DNA from: Candidatus Nitrosopumilus sp.
Lineage (GTDB): Archaea > Thermoproteota > Nitrososphaeria > Nitrososphaerales > Nitrosopumilaceae
Reading direction: 5' to 3'
Assembly (NCBI GenBank): GCA_013215285.1
Contig: JABSRD010000001.1
Coordinates: 579,208 to 643,207, forward strand
DNA length: 64,000 nucleotides
The first letter of the stretch is position 1. Every line of letters begins with the position of its first letter. The notes beneath the pieces were generated by a model. That model saw only the letters and a list, made by a program, of their open reading frames with translations, was not told where the DNA came from and did not search any database. A program made the translations under genes and the position numbers. This document shows positions 1-5,902 of this stretch, piece after piece.

Positions 1-171
1 TATGGTTTCACGTTCGTGCTTTAATGGTGTAGGACAAAAACACATCTCAGACCATTGAATCATTTCTGGCGATGTTATTTTTGCACGTTTCATAGAATTA
101 ACTATTTCATAACCGTCTGGTTTCTGATTCTGAATTGTGCCATCAGTTAGTTTTTGATAAAATTCATTCAT
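1..171 (-). CDS. Hypothetical protein, N-terminal part, cut by window edge
   Basis: The frame is open from an ATG at 171 to the left edge of the window, giving 57 residues with no stop. The visible part is hydrophilic with Cys44 and Cys46 (CFC) and no membrane segment. I do not recognise the family. It is transcribed away from the small zinc-ribbon gene at 355, with one copy of a dispersed ~38-nt element between them. It is missing from the ORF track because the frame runs off the window. Confidence 0.6.
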   Translation of the reverse strand, partial: MNEFYQKLTDGTIQNQKPDGYEIVNSMKRAKITSPEMIQWSEMCFCPTPLKHERETI

Positions 172-262
172 TTTTCCTTCAATGTATTGTGCCTTTATAG
201 AATAAAATACCAATATTCACCAGATCATTGTACAATTAGATAAATTCTTGGTTAGATTCCTT

Positions 263-300
263 AGAGGCCTTAACCTTTCTTTAGGAATAAAAAAAGATTC
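263..300 (+). repeat. Dispersed ~38-nt element, copy 1
   Basis: Divergent copy of an intergenic element also seen near 515, 1941, 7089 and 7527. It shares the AGGCCT-AACCTT block with the copy at 7527 and an A-rich tail ending GATTC. It sits between the divergent genes at 171 and 355. Function unknown. Confidence 0.45.
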
Positions 301-354
301 AATTTAGAATCTACACTGTGAGGATTTAATATTACTATTCACATCACATTAACC

Positions 355-477
355 ATGGATGAAAAGTTGTACACATGTAAAAATTGTGGAGCAGAATTCC
401 CATCAAAAGAAATTAGATTGTATTGCAAAGTCTGTAAATCTAATTTAGATAAATCTGGTAATTTACCCAAATTGTAG
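355..477 (+). CDS. Zinc-ribbon microprotein, 40 aa
   Basis: ATG at 355 opens a 40-residue ORF too short for the track. It has two CxxC knuckles, CKNC (residues 8-11) and CKVC (24-27), spaced as in a minimal zinc ribbon, followed by a short basic tail. Such proteins bind one structural zinc and usually contact nucleic acid or a protein partner; the partner cannot be told from sequence. There is no close Shine-Dalgarno sequence, which fits leaderless translation common in this lineage. It stands alone between two minus-strand genes. Confidence 0.65.
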   Translation: MDEKLYTCKNCGAEFPSKEIRLYCKVCKSNLDKSGNLPKL

Positions 478-514
478 ATTCCATTCTTTAGTCCTTAATC
501 CGTGGGTATTCGCC

Positions 515-550
515 CTACCAAATTGGGGACAAATTGAGACGCAGATAGTT
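515..550 (+). repeat. Dispersed ~38-nt element, copy 2
   Basis: Contains TTGGGGACAAATTGAGACGC, close to the copies at 1941 (GGGGATAAAAATGGACGC) and 7089 (GGAGATAAAATAAGACGC). It lies between the converging 3' ends of the genes at 355 and 609. Confidence 0.5.
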
Positions 551-608
551 GTGAAAAGAGAATATGAGTTGAAAATTGTTTTACAAATCCTTTCTTCTTA
601 ATTTCAGC

Positions 609-839
609 TCAAACAGAATCTAATCTAGATTTCAATACAGGTTTCATCATTACTTCAATTCTATCAAATGAAGCTCTCCAGGATTTAATCTGTTCTAACA
701 TTATTTCAATATCTGCAGATTCTAAACCTATTTCAGAATTTATTTTGCCTTTCAATTTTGTGGATTCTCCAACTATGTACTCTCCAGTTTTAAGATAAAT
801 TTCGACTGCATCTTTGATGTCATTTACGTGTTCAACCAT
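609..839 (-). CDS. Hypothetical helical protein, 76 aa
   Basis: A 76-residue soluble protein, acidic in the first half and basic near the end, predicted to be almost entirely alpha-helical (for example IEIMLEQIKSWRASFDRIE). No cysteines, no signal peptide, no membrane segment, no family recognised. It is a single gene, with the zinc-ribbon gene converging on it downstream and the cupin gene starting about 110 nt upstream of its start on the same strand side. Role unknown. Confidence 0.6.
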   Translation of the reverse strand: MVEHVNDIKDAVEIYLKTGEYIVGESTKLKGKINSEIGLESADIEIMLEQIKSWRASFDRIEVMMKPVLKSRLDSV

Positions 840-949
840 GAAACATCTCAGAAATTTCTGGTTAAAAGTTTGCTCATCATAAGAATAATTTCCTATTCAC
901 AAGGTTGTAAATAATTATCAAATAGATTCAATTTCTAAGTGGATTTTGA

Positions 950-1378
950 TTATTTCCAGTGTTTTGATCCATCAGAGAAAATTTGGCCATACTTTTTTGC
1001 AATTTTAGATTCTTGTTCAAAGGATACATCACCTTTTGAAAGTAATTCACTAACTTCCCAGAAATAAAATTCAAGATTTGGAGGACTAACTACTATTGCA
1101 TGTCCTCCTTTGTCTCCAGTAACAAACCTGTGAAGTGCTCCTGTAGGAACACAAACTGTATCTCCAGCTTTTGCCATAATTGATTTATTATTTAGAAAGA
1201 ATGCATAATCTCCTTCAACTATGTGAAATGTTTCAGGACCAGCAGGATGTTGATGTTCGGCAGGACCGATATTTGCTGCATGTAAAATATCTAAAACAGT
1301 GTACCTATCATTTGATTCAGAAGAAAGCACTTTGATTGTAAATTGTGAACCATGAAAATCAAAAGGTTGATTTTTCAT
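950..1378 (-). CDS. Cupin-domain protein
   Basis: A single-domain cupin of 142 residues. Motif 1 is complete (His42, His44, Glu49, Gly56) and motif 2 supplies His83 within PTGALHRF, so the usual three-His/one-Glu metal site is intact. The hydrophobic barrel strands run to about residue 105, followed by a C-terminal helix. Small stand-alone cupins include dioxygenases, isomerases and sugar-binding regulators, so the substrate is not predictable. It lies 47 nt downstream of the RidA-like gene on the same strand and may be co-transcribed with it. Confidence 0.85.
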   Translation of the reverse strand: MKNQPFDFHGSQFTIKVLSSESNDRYTVLDILHAANIGPAEHQHPAGPETFHIVEGDYAFFLNNKSIMAKAGDTVCVPTGALHRFVTGDKGGHAIVVSPPNLEFYFWEVSELLSKGDVSFEQESKIAKKYGQIFSDGSKHWK

Positions 1379-1425
1379 GTGTTAACAATAATTTTATCGA
1401 ATTTAAGGAATAGTATGTTTAGTCC

Positions 1426-1821
1426 TTAGATGCTTGAATCATTTGTGAGTGCAATAGCTTCAATTTCTATCATTGCTTCTGGCGTGTATAGTCCTTTAAC
1501 CTCTACAATACTGTCTGCAGGATAGGGTGTGAAAAAATAGCGCCGACGTAGTTCAACTACTTCGTTAAAATTACTCATATCAGTCACAAATATTGTTACT
1601 TTTACAACTTTTTTTAGAGAACTGCCAGATGCCTCAAGTGCACGTTTAAGATTTAAAAAAGCTTGATTACCTTGAGCTGCAAAACCCCCTTTTACAATTT
1701 GTCCATTATCATCGTAACCAGCTTGACCTGACACAAAGACAAACGGATCTGTTTTTATCGCCTGTGACAACAAATATGGAGTATAAGGATCAGGTTCGGT
1801 AGATATACCTTCAATTTTCAA
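1426..1821 (-). CDS. RidA/YjgF/YER057c/UK114 family protein
   Basis: A 131-residue protein with the Rid fold signature: VSGQAGYDDNGQIV near residue 30 and a C-terminal VEVKGLYTPEAMIEIEAIA strand-loop. True RidA enzymes hydrolyse reactive enamines/imines using an Arg in the segment before that last block (PARS-type). Here the matching position reads PADS, so the catalytic Arg seems to be absent. That places it in a non-RidA branch of the family, probably with another ligand or no deaminase activity. Members form trimers with the active site between subunits. It is upstream of the cupin gene on the same strand. Confidence 0.85.
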   Translation of the reverse strand: MKIEGISTEPDPYTPYLLSQAIKTDPFVFVSGQAGYDDNGQIVKGGFAAQGNQAFLNLKRALEASGSSLKKVVKVTIFVTDMSNFNEVVELRRRYFFTPYPADSIVEVKGLYTPEAMIEIEAIALTNDSSI

Positions 1822-1940
1822 TGTTATTTCTACTTTCTATTATCATAAATATTTTTTTGACAATTCAATCCAATTTGTTTATTCCAATCTGCATTATCCC
1901 AAAAAAGATATTCTTCTTCAATTTAACACTTGAAATGACA

Positions 1941-1980
1941 GAGACTTGAACCATTTTTGGGGATAAAAATGGACGCGGTT
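1941..1980 (+). repeat. Dispersed ~38-nt element, copy 3
   Basis: Reads AGAGACTTGAACC followed by TTTTTGGGGATAAAAATGG and ACGCGGTT. This is the fullest match to the consensus. It lies between the 3' end of the thioredoxin gene and the start of the RidA-like gene. Confidence 0.55.
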
Positions 1981-2002
1981 GGCATTAAATAAAAAAAGAA
2001 GT

Positions 2003-2323
2003 CTAATTGACATTGTTGTCAATGTAGGACTTGATTTTATCTTTTGATGCAACTCCTGCAGATTGTGCAATTACTTTACCATCTTTGAAGATAGCAAGTG
2101 TTGGAATACTAAAGATATTGTATTTTTGTGCAAGTTCGTTGTTTTGATCAACGTCTACCTTGACAAAATCTACTCGGTCTTTGTATTCACCAGATAGTTC
2201 TTCAACTGCTGGAGAAACTGCCTTACATGGACCACACCACTCAGCCCAAAAGTCAACAAAGACTGGATGAGTAGAGTTGAGAACCTCTTGTTCAAATTGT
2301 TGTGTTGATATTATTTCGATCAT
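2003..2323 (-). CDS. trxA: Thioredoxin
   Basis: A 106-residue classical thioredoxin: WCGPC active site at residues 29-33 and cis-proline in SIPT near residue 74. It is cytosolic (no signal peptide) and reduces protein disulfides using a thioredoxin reductase not in this window. The ATG overlaps the stop region of the LLM gene by 4 nt and is preceded by a very strong Shine-Dalgarno sequence (AAAGGAGGTGAT), typical of an internal cistron. It is the last gene of the operon 3585->2003 whose promoter duplicates that of the secreted peptide at 5602. The neighbourhood (HxlR regulator, flavin oxidoreductase) suggests a redox-stress role. Confidence 0.95.
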   Translation of the reverse strand: MIEIISTQQFEQEVLNSTHPVFVDFWAEWCGPCKAVSPAVEELSGEYKDRVDFVKVDVDQNNELAQKYNIFSIPTLAIFKDGKVIAQSAGVASKDKIKSYIDNNVN

Positions 2324-3273
2324 TGTATCACCTCCTTTGCAAATACTGATGGGATTACAGCATCACGAATTTGTTTTGCGTATCCTAATCTCTTCTTCAA
2401 GTCTTGAGAATGGGTTCCAAAGTCAAAGACAAGATTTACGTGATTGACTCCTAGTTTCTCAAATCCTTGAATATCTTCAGCGATTTGTTCAATGCTTCCG
2501 TTCATGGATAGTCTGTCTGCTCCCAAATCACTCTCTGAGACTTCAGGGAAGAGTAAGACTGGAAACTCTATGCTTTGAGGATCTCTTCCTTGTTCTTGTG
2601 CTGCTTTTCTGAGTTGTTCTTGTCCTGTTTTGAAAGCATCAAGATCCAACTGTGGGATTCCTATCCATCCATTTGCATTAGATGATATTATTCTATCAAG
2701 TGCCTTTGGTGCGGAACCTCCAAGATAGATTGGAATCTTTTCTTGGTATGGTTTTGGTCCAATGACTGATTTTGGAATGGAGTAAAATTTTCCTTTGTGT
2801 TCTACTACATCATCATACCAAACTTTGTTTAGTACTTGTAAGAACTCATCAGCTCTTTCTCCTTTGTTCTCAAATGGAACACCTGCTGCTTGGAACTCGT
2901 CTTTTGAATGACCAAGTCCTAAACCAAGTTGTAATCTTCCCTTTGAGAGATTGTCAAGTGCTGCAAGTCTGTTTGCAAGAATTACTGGGTTTTGATATAG
3001 CATATCAATAATTCCAGTTGCAAGTTTGATGTTCTGTGTTATTCCTGCAACATATGCCAAAGTCTCTATTGGATCAATTACGTTTTGATATACTTCAGGC
3101 CAACTTCCATCTGGAGATGGTGGATAAGGCGTCTGTGGTTCTGAAGGCCAAAGAATTCTGTCAATGACCCACAATGAATCAAATCCCTCTGTATCACCAA
3201 AACGTGCAGCATATGCGATATTTTCTACAGTTGCAATATTCCCCATGTGAGGAAGACTAAATCCTACCTTCAT
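2320..3273 (-). CDS. LLM-class flavin/F420-dependent oxidoreductase
   Basis: A 317-residue luciferase-like monooxygenase-family TIM barrel. It starts MKVGFSLPHMG, has WVIDRILWP near residue 35, the LATGIIDMLYQNPVILANRLAALDNLS block near residue 85-110, RLQLGLGLGHS near 115, and KPYQEKIPIYLGG near 175. The family uses FMN or F420; this organism makes F420 (cofE at 37554), and F420-dependent LLM proteins have this length, but the cofactor is an inference. ATG at 3273 overlaps the stop of the 51-aa ORF (ATGA) and the gene overlaps trxA by 4 nt. The four genes 3585-2003 therefore form a tightly coupled operon. Confidence 0.92.
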   Translation of the reverse strand: MKVGFSLPHMGNIATVENIAYAARFGDTEGFDSLWVIDRILWPSEPQTPYPPSPDGSWPEVYQNVIDPIETLAYVAGITQNIKLATGIIDMLYQNPVILANRLAALDNLSKGRLQLGLGLGHSKDEFQAAGVPFENKGERADEFLQVLNKVWYDDVVEHKGKFYSIPKSVIGPKPYQEKIPIYLGGSAPKALDRIISSNANGWIGIPQLDLDAFKTGQEQLRKAAQEQGRDPQSIEFPVLLFPEVSESDLGADRLSMNGSIEQIAEDIQGFEKLGVNHVNLVFDFGTHSQDLKKRLGYAKQIRDAVIPSVFAKEVIQ

Positions 3274-3425
3274 TGTAATACATCCTGTACTACTTTATTT
3301 CGTAAAACATTTGCTTGAACAGGAGACATGTTATTTTTGGATGCATTTCTTCTGTACTGAACAAATTTACTCATTGTTCTGTAATAGGCAATACCTAATT
3401 CTTGACTCAAATTAGTTATTGTCAT
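3270..3425 (-). CDS. Small protein, 51 aa, second gene of LLM-trx operon
   Basis: ATG at 3425 is preceded by GAGGAGAGATC, a good Shine-Dalgarno site inside the end of the upstream mini-ORF. The 51-residue product is basic, begins MTITNLSQELGIAYYRTMSK and has no cysteine or membrane segment. The stop overlaps the LLM start (ATGA). Too short for the ORF track. Not recognised. The tight spacing on both sides and the ribosome-binding site support translation. Confidence 0.6.
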   Translation of the reverse strand: MTITNLSQELGIAYYRTMSKFVQYRRNASKNNMSPVQANVLRNKVVQDVLQ

Positions 3426-3426
3426 T

Positions 3427-3585
3427 TTATGATCTCTCCTCAAATAATGTCCAAGTTAATCCTTGAAGATCATTCCAAGATAGCTTTTTGGGGTTTGTTA
3501 AAAGATTTGACACTTCTTTTACAGGCTCTTTTTGTGCCTGATTTGTTGACCGCGAATGCTGTGGTGTTATTAAGTAACTTTCCAT
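3427..3585 (-). CDS. Small protein, 52 aa, first gene of LLM-trx operon
   Basis: ATG at 3585 lies about 25 nt downstream of an ATATAAATAA TATA box, as expected for a leaderless archaeal mRNA. The 52-residue product (MESYLITPQHSRS...) is hydrophilic and ends one nucleotide before the next start. Its 50-nt promoter/5' region is nearly identical to that of the secreted peptide at 5602, with identical spacing to the ATG; this supports the start codon. No family recognised. It may work as a coupled leader ORF or as a real peptide. Confidence 0.55.
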   Translation of the reverse strand: MESYLITPQHSRSTNQAQKEPVKEVSNLLTNPKKLSWNDLQGLTWTLFEERS

Positions 3586-3631
3586 AGTATAGCAACTATA
3601 CAAAGGTTATTTATATCGGGTAGTGAATTAG
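3582..3631 (-). promoter_or_regulatory. Promoter/operator, type II copy (LLM-trx operon)
   Basis: On the minus strand: TATA box ATATAAATAA, then CCTTTG and the palindrome TATAG-TTG-CTATA just before ATGG. The whole 50 nt matches 5556-5605 (+) without a gap and with only a handful of substitutions. Conservation over the TATA-to-ATG interval of two unrelated genes points to a shared operator. Confidence 0.7.
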
Positions 3632-3662
3632 TTGTTACTTACTTCCATATGGTAAGTTACAA
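3632..3662 (+). promoter_or_regulatory. Inverted repeat between LLM operon and hxlR
   Basis: TTGTTACTTAC and GTAAGTTACAA form 11-nt arms (one mismatch) around a 9-nt centre containing CATATG. The inner half-sites are the same as in the palindromes at 4389 and 5482. Its place midway between divergent promoters fits binding by the adjacent HxlR-type protein; this is an inference. Confidence 0.6.
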
Positions 3663-3683
3663 TTTATTACTAACTATAGAAAA

Positions 3684-3718
3684 GTAAGTTATATATACAA
3701 AGTATAGTAAGATAAATC
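3684..3718 (+). promoter_or_regulatory. hxlR promoter with half-site
   Basis: A GTAAGTTA half-site at 3684 runs directly into a TATATATA box; the ATG at 3719 follows at leaderless distance. A bound repressor here would block TBP/TFB, so autoregulation is plausible. Confidence 0.5.
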
Positions 3719-4120
3719 ATGACACAACAAACACCAATGGATATGATGAAATGCTGTCCAATTGACAATACATTTAAAATTATTGGAAAAAAATTTACAG
3801 TACACATAATTCGTAACATGGCAATGCATGGACAAACAAGATTCAATCAAATGCTTGATAGTATTGAGGATTCAAATCCAAAAACACTATCAGCTAGATT
3901 AAAAGAAATGGAAAAAGCAGGTCTCATTGCGCGTAATGTGTATGATGAAACTCCGATTAGAATTGAATACAAATTAACTAAGAAAGGAAAAGATTTACAA
4001 GGATTACTAGATCAGATGGCAACTTTTTCAATGAAACATTATTCCAAAGAAGTATTCAAGGATGGTAAACAACATAACTACAAACAAGTTTTCAAAAAAC
4101 CAGTTACTGTTTTAAATTAA
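3719..4120 (+). CDS. HxlR-family winged-helix transcriptional regulator
   Basis: A 133-residue HxlR-type regulator: CCPIDNTFKIIGKKFTVHII at residues 12-31, the recognition region around KTLSARLKEMEKAGLI, and wing RNVYDETPIRIEYKLTKKGKDL. The CCPI cysteines sit at the usual sensing position of the family (in characterised members an N-terminal Cys reacts with quinones, aldehydes or oxidants). It binds as a dimer to palindromes. It is divergent from the LLM-trx operon and surrounded by repeated GTAAGTTA palindromes, so it is the best candidate controller of the genes from 2.0 to 5.85 kb. The 3' end overlaps the converging zinc-protein gene by 4 nt. Confidence 0.92.
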   Translation: MTQQTPMDMMKCCPIDNTFKIIGKKFTVHIIRNMAMHGQTRFNQMLDSIEDSNPKTLSARLKEMEKAGLIARNVYDETPIRIEYKLTKKGKDLQGLLDQMATFSMKHYSKEVFKDGKQHNYKQVFKKPVTVLN

Positions 4121-4290
4121 TTTCTAGATTTTGTTCTCAGTTTTGTATTACAACATGGATATCTAATGTCAATTGTTTTAACAAACAAAGAACAGTTTGT
4201 ACATCGTTTGTAACCTGAAGAATACTTTAATCCGTTTGAAATTTTTTCTCCTGTATATCTAACACAGATTCCTTTACAAACTTGTCCCAT
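4117..4290 (-). CDS. Cys-rich zinc-binding microprotein, 57 aa
   Basis: ATG at 4290 opens 57 residues with paired cysteines: CKGIC (5-9), CTNC (30-33) and PCC (46-47), a pattern fitting one or two zinc sites. The rest is basic, ending TKLRTKSRN, suggesting nucleic-acid contact. Too short for the ORF track. It converges on hxlR with a 4-nt overlap. I have the impression of a small conserved family in ammonia-oxidising archaea, but I cannot check that here. No Shine-Dalgarno sequence is visible, so it is probably leaderless. Confidence 0.65.
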   Translation of the reverse strand: MGQVCKGICVRYTGEKISNGLKYSSGYKRCTNCSLFVKTIDIRYPCCNTKLRTKSRN

Positions 4291-4367
4291 GATACATGTA
4301 CAATAGTAAAGAAGTTAAGTTGCATAGTTACCAAAACGAAAGTTGATTACTACAAGTTCACTTTCTA

Positions 4368-4413
4368 TTATAAATATAGTATTGTTATTTACTTACTTTA
4401 GGTAAGTTAGATG
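4368..4413 (+). promoter_or_regulatory. Promoter/operator, type I copy (Cys-rich gene)
   Basis: TTATAAATATAGT TATA region, 8 nt, then the palindrome TTACTTAC-TTTAG-GTAAGTTA (4389-4409) ending 1 nt before ATG 4411. The same arrangement with identical spacing occurs on the minus strand at 5523-5477, in front of a different gene. The operator covers the expected transcription start, a position for repression. Confidence 0.7.
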
Positions 4414-4554
4414 AGAACAAATAAAGAAAACAAAAACAAGACAACTAAGATTTTCAGAGTTGCTATTCAAAACATTGCCCCAACCCCCCCAAGCAATATT
4501 GTTCTCACTCTAACCTTACTCCCAAGACCAGGAGGTGAAATGTATGGAATGTAA
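4411..4554 (+). CDS. Possible small leader ORF, 47 aa
   Basis: ATG at 4411 directly follows the type I operator and opens 47 codons, basic at the N-terminus (MRTNKENKNKTTK) and hydrophobic in the middle. It ends 11 nt past the start of the next gene, and the strong Shine-Dalgarno sequence of that gene (AGGAGGTGA) lies inside it. In this genome strong Shine-Dalgarno sites mark internal cistrons, so an upstream translated ORF is expected, but this could also be a fortuitous frame in a leader. Confidence 0.35.
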   Translation: MRTNKENKNKTTKIFRVAIQNIAPTPPSNIVLTLTLLPRPGGEMYGM

Positions 4555-4882
4555 TGGACAACAATGCTCAACTTTACGCACAAATTCTGACTGTGAATCA
4601 GATTCTTGTAATGATGGCGGCTGTGAATGCCCCTCAGGTCAAGATCTACTCAAATTCGGTGAGATAATGTGGCACAAGGCTGCAATGGCAGCAATGTTTG
4701 AAGCTAAAAAAGATAGAATAAAGTCAAGACTAGAGAAATCATTTGGACCAACACTAGATAAAGGTGCAGATGCAGTAGTTGAGGCAATTCAGAAAAAGAT
4801 TCAATCAGCAGTTACAAGTGCTAAGACCGAACAAGAACTACACACAAAGCTAGTTTCAATATTAACTGAAACTACAAACTAA
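4544..4882 (+). CDS. Protein with Cys-rich N-terminus, 112 aa
   Basis: The ORF track starts at GTG 4535, but that codon overlaps the AGGAGG itself; the ATG at 4544 is 8 nt downstream of it and is the better start. The first 27 residues hold seven or more cysteines (MECNGQQC..., CESDSC, CECP), suggesting a metal site. The remaining 80 residues are amphipathic helix without cysteine. Not a recognised family. The promoter has the type I palindrome, linking it to the putative HxlR regulon. A hairpin plus poly-T terminator follows at once. Confidence 0.7.
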   Translation: MECNGQQCSTLRTNSDCESDSCNDGGCECPSGQDLLKFGEIMWHKAAMAAMFEAKKDRIKSRLEKSFGPTLDKGADAVVEAIQKKIQSAVTSAKTEQELHTKLVSILTETTN

Positions 4883-4918
4883 ATTTTTTAATTTAGTTTT
4901 TATTTTTTTTTTAATTAT
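4879..4918 (+). terminator. Hairpin plus poly-T terminator
   Basis: CTAAATT and AATTTAG pair around a 4-T loop (4879-4896), overlapping the stop codon of the Cys-rich gene, followed by TTTTTATTTTTTTTTTT. Poly-T tracts are sufficient for archaeal termination. Confidence 0.7.
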
Positions 4919-4956
4919 AATAAAAAAGAAAAAGGATGTATAGTTTGAATTATTTC

Positions 4957-5283
4957 CTATAATCCGTGTATTTTCTTTGAACCCTCTGCAACTCCTTGGA
5001 ATGTTGTAAGAGGAACTATTCTCACTTCATTGAAGCTTGCCATTCCAGAATCAACTGCAAATTGTTCTATTAGATGAGGATCTTCTGCATCTAAAATCCA
5101 AAGAAAAGTATGTTCTAGTCCAGAATGATACTGACCTAGTATCTTGTCTATTTTGTATTTTGGTAACATCTGAGAAAAGTCACTGTTAGCTATTTGTATA
5201 ACACGTTTTGCATTCTCAACATTGTTCCAGGGACATGTGTTTATTTCATGTCGACCATAAATTCCGTATAACGCCATATTCAT
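4957..5283 (-). CDS. Small alpha/beta protein, ~108 aa, unknown function
   Basis: The track uses a longer frame to 5367, but AAAGGAGGTGAT stands immediately before ATG 5283 (MNMALYGIYG; a second ATG at 5277 is also well spaced), so the upstream 28 codons are rejected. The protein has the strand-helix pattern of a single-domain ferredoxin-like or dimeric alpha/beta barrel protein: MALYGIYGRHE, a helix around NAKRVIQIANSDF, HTFLWILDAEDPHLIEQF, then EVRIVPLTTF. It resembles small unknown-function proteins common in these archaea; no active site is evident. It is the second cistron behind the interrupted zinc-ribbon ORF and so falls under a type I operator. Confidence 0.75.
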   Translation of the reverse strand: MNMALYGIYGRHEINTCPWNNVENAKRVIQIANSDFSQMLPKYKIDKILGQYHSGLEHTFLWILDAEDPHLIEQFAVDSGMASFNEVRIVPLTTFQGVAEGSKKIHGL

Positions 5284-5293
5284 ATCACCTCCT

Positions 5294-5482
5294 TTAATTT
5301 GCATTAACTCCAATGTGTTGGAGAAATGATTGTGATGTAAGATATTCATGTTGATGAATTGGATCATCTACAAATGTATTACAATTACTACAGTCAAAGT
5401 GTACAGGTTGATTACAATCAACGCAAAGTTGTATTACTTACAATTTTTCTCCACAGTTTCTACATGAATCTATTTTCATCAT
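5294..5482 (-). pseudogene. Zinc-ribbon protein gene interrupted by an in-frame TAA
   Basis: From ATG 5482 the frame reads MMKIDSCRNCGEKL, then TAA (5440-5438), then continues in the same frame as VIQLCVDCNQPVHFDCSNC and on to a TAA at 5296-5294. The CxxC pairs lie on both sides of the stop (CRNC before; CVDC and CSNC after) and together make a plausible zinc-binding protein of about 61 residues. No ATG, GTG or TTG follows the stop early enough to restart it. A single substitution (or sequencing error) would explain it. The final codons overlap the Shine-Dalgarno site of the next gene. The type I promoter in front is intact. Confidence 0.6.
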
Positions 5483-5523
5483 AACTTACCTAATGTAAGT
5501 AACTATAATAACTATATTTATAA
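5477..5523 (-). promoter_or_regulatory. Promoter/operator, type I copy (zinc-ribbon operon)
   Basis: On the minus strand: TTATAAATATAGT, 8 nt, then TTACTTAC-ATTAG-GTAAGTTA, then ATG. It differs from the copy at 4368 by one base in the spacer of the palindrome and a few between TATA and palindrome. Confidence 0.7.
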
Positions 5524-5555
5524 CAGCTAGTTACCTAAACTATAGTGAATTACGC

Positions 5556-5605
5556 CTAATTCAGTGCCCAATATAAATAACCTTTGTATAGTTACTATAT
5601 TATGG
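5556..5605 (+). promoter_or_regulatory. Promoter/operator, type II copy (secreted peptide)
   Basis: Plus-strand twin of 3582-3631(-): CTAATTCA, CCCAATATAAATAACC, then TTTGTATAGTTACTATA ending in TATGG. The ATG at 5602 falls at the same position as in the other copy, so the mRNA is probably leaderless. Confidence 0.7.
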
Positions 5606-5847
5606 TAAGTAACATCAAAAATCAAAAATGGAAATACTTAGGATTGCTTGCAATCTTGCCTCTAGCATTGGTATCATTAGCACCAGACCTTGTTGATGAT
5701 GCATATGCACAAAAATCTGAGGGAAGCCCAGGTAATCAATCTCCAAAATCCTATGGATCAGCAACTGATGACATTGTCTGTGGAGCAAAACTCTGCAGTA
5801 CACCTCAAGGTAGCCCAGATCCAGTAAATGAAGGAAAAGCACAATAG
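5602..5847 (+). CDS. Secreted small protein with signal peptide, 81 aa
   Basis: The track begins at TTG 5584, which lies inside the promoter palindrome; ATG 5602 is the natural leaderless start. The N-terminus is a classic signal peptide: KNQKWKYLG, hydrophobic LLAILPLALVSLAP, then DAYA|QKS as likely cleavage site near residue 37. The mature part is about 44 residues, Gly/Ser/Pro-rich, with a CGAKLC pair that could form a disulfide or bind metal. Family not recognised. Its promoter is a near copy of the LLM-trx operon promoter, so it is probably co-regulated with thioredoxin. Confidence 0.75.
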   Translation: MVSNIKNQKWKYLGLLAILPLALVSLAPDLVDDAYAQKSEGSPGNQSPKSYGSATDDIVCGAKLCSTPQGSPDPVNEGKAQ

Positions 5848-5902
5848 AAGACTAGAATAATTAAAAAAATTCTTTTCTTTCTCTTTTTTTATTTTTTAAT
5901 AA
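5848..5902. terminator. T-rich convergent terminator region
   Basis: AAAAAAATTC on one side and TTTCTCTTTTTTTATTTTTT on the other separate the converging 3' ends of the secreted peptide and the hydrolase gene, giving poly-T runs on both strands. Confidence 0.5.

Noticed and set aside
3402-3587. Plus-strand 61-aa ORF in the track
   Set aside because: It is antisense to the two mini-ORFs on the minus strand, which have a twin promoter, a Shine-Dalgarno site and tight coupling to the LLM gene.
4535-4543. GTG 4535 as start of the Cys-rich protein
   Set aside because: It overlaps the AGGAGG ribosome site; ATG 4544 is at the correct spacing.
5438-5440. TAA read as a sense codon (selenocysteine or pyrrolysine type recoding)
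   Set aside because: Archaeal recoding uses TGA or TAG, not TAA; no basis for recoding here.
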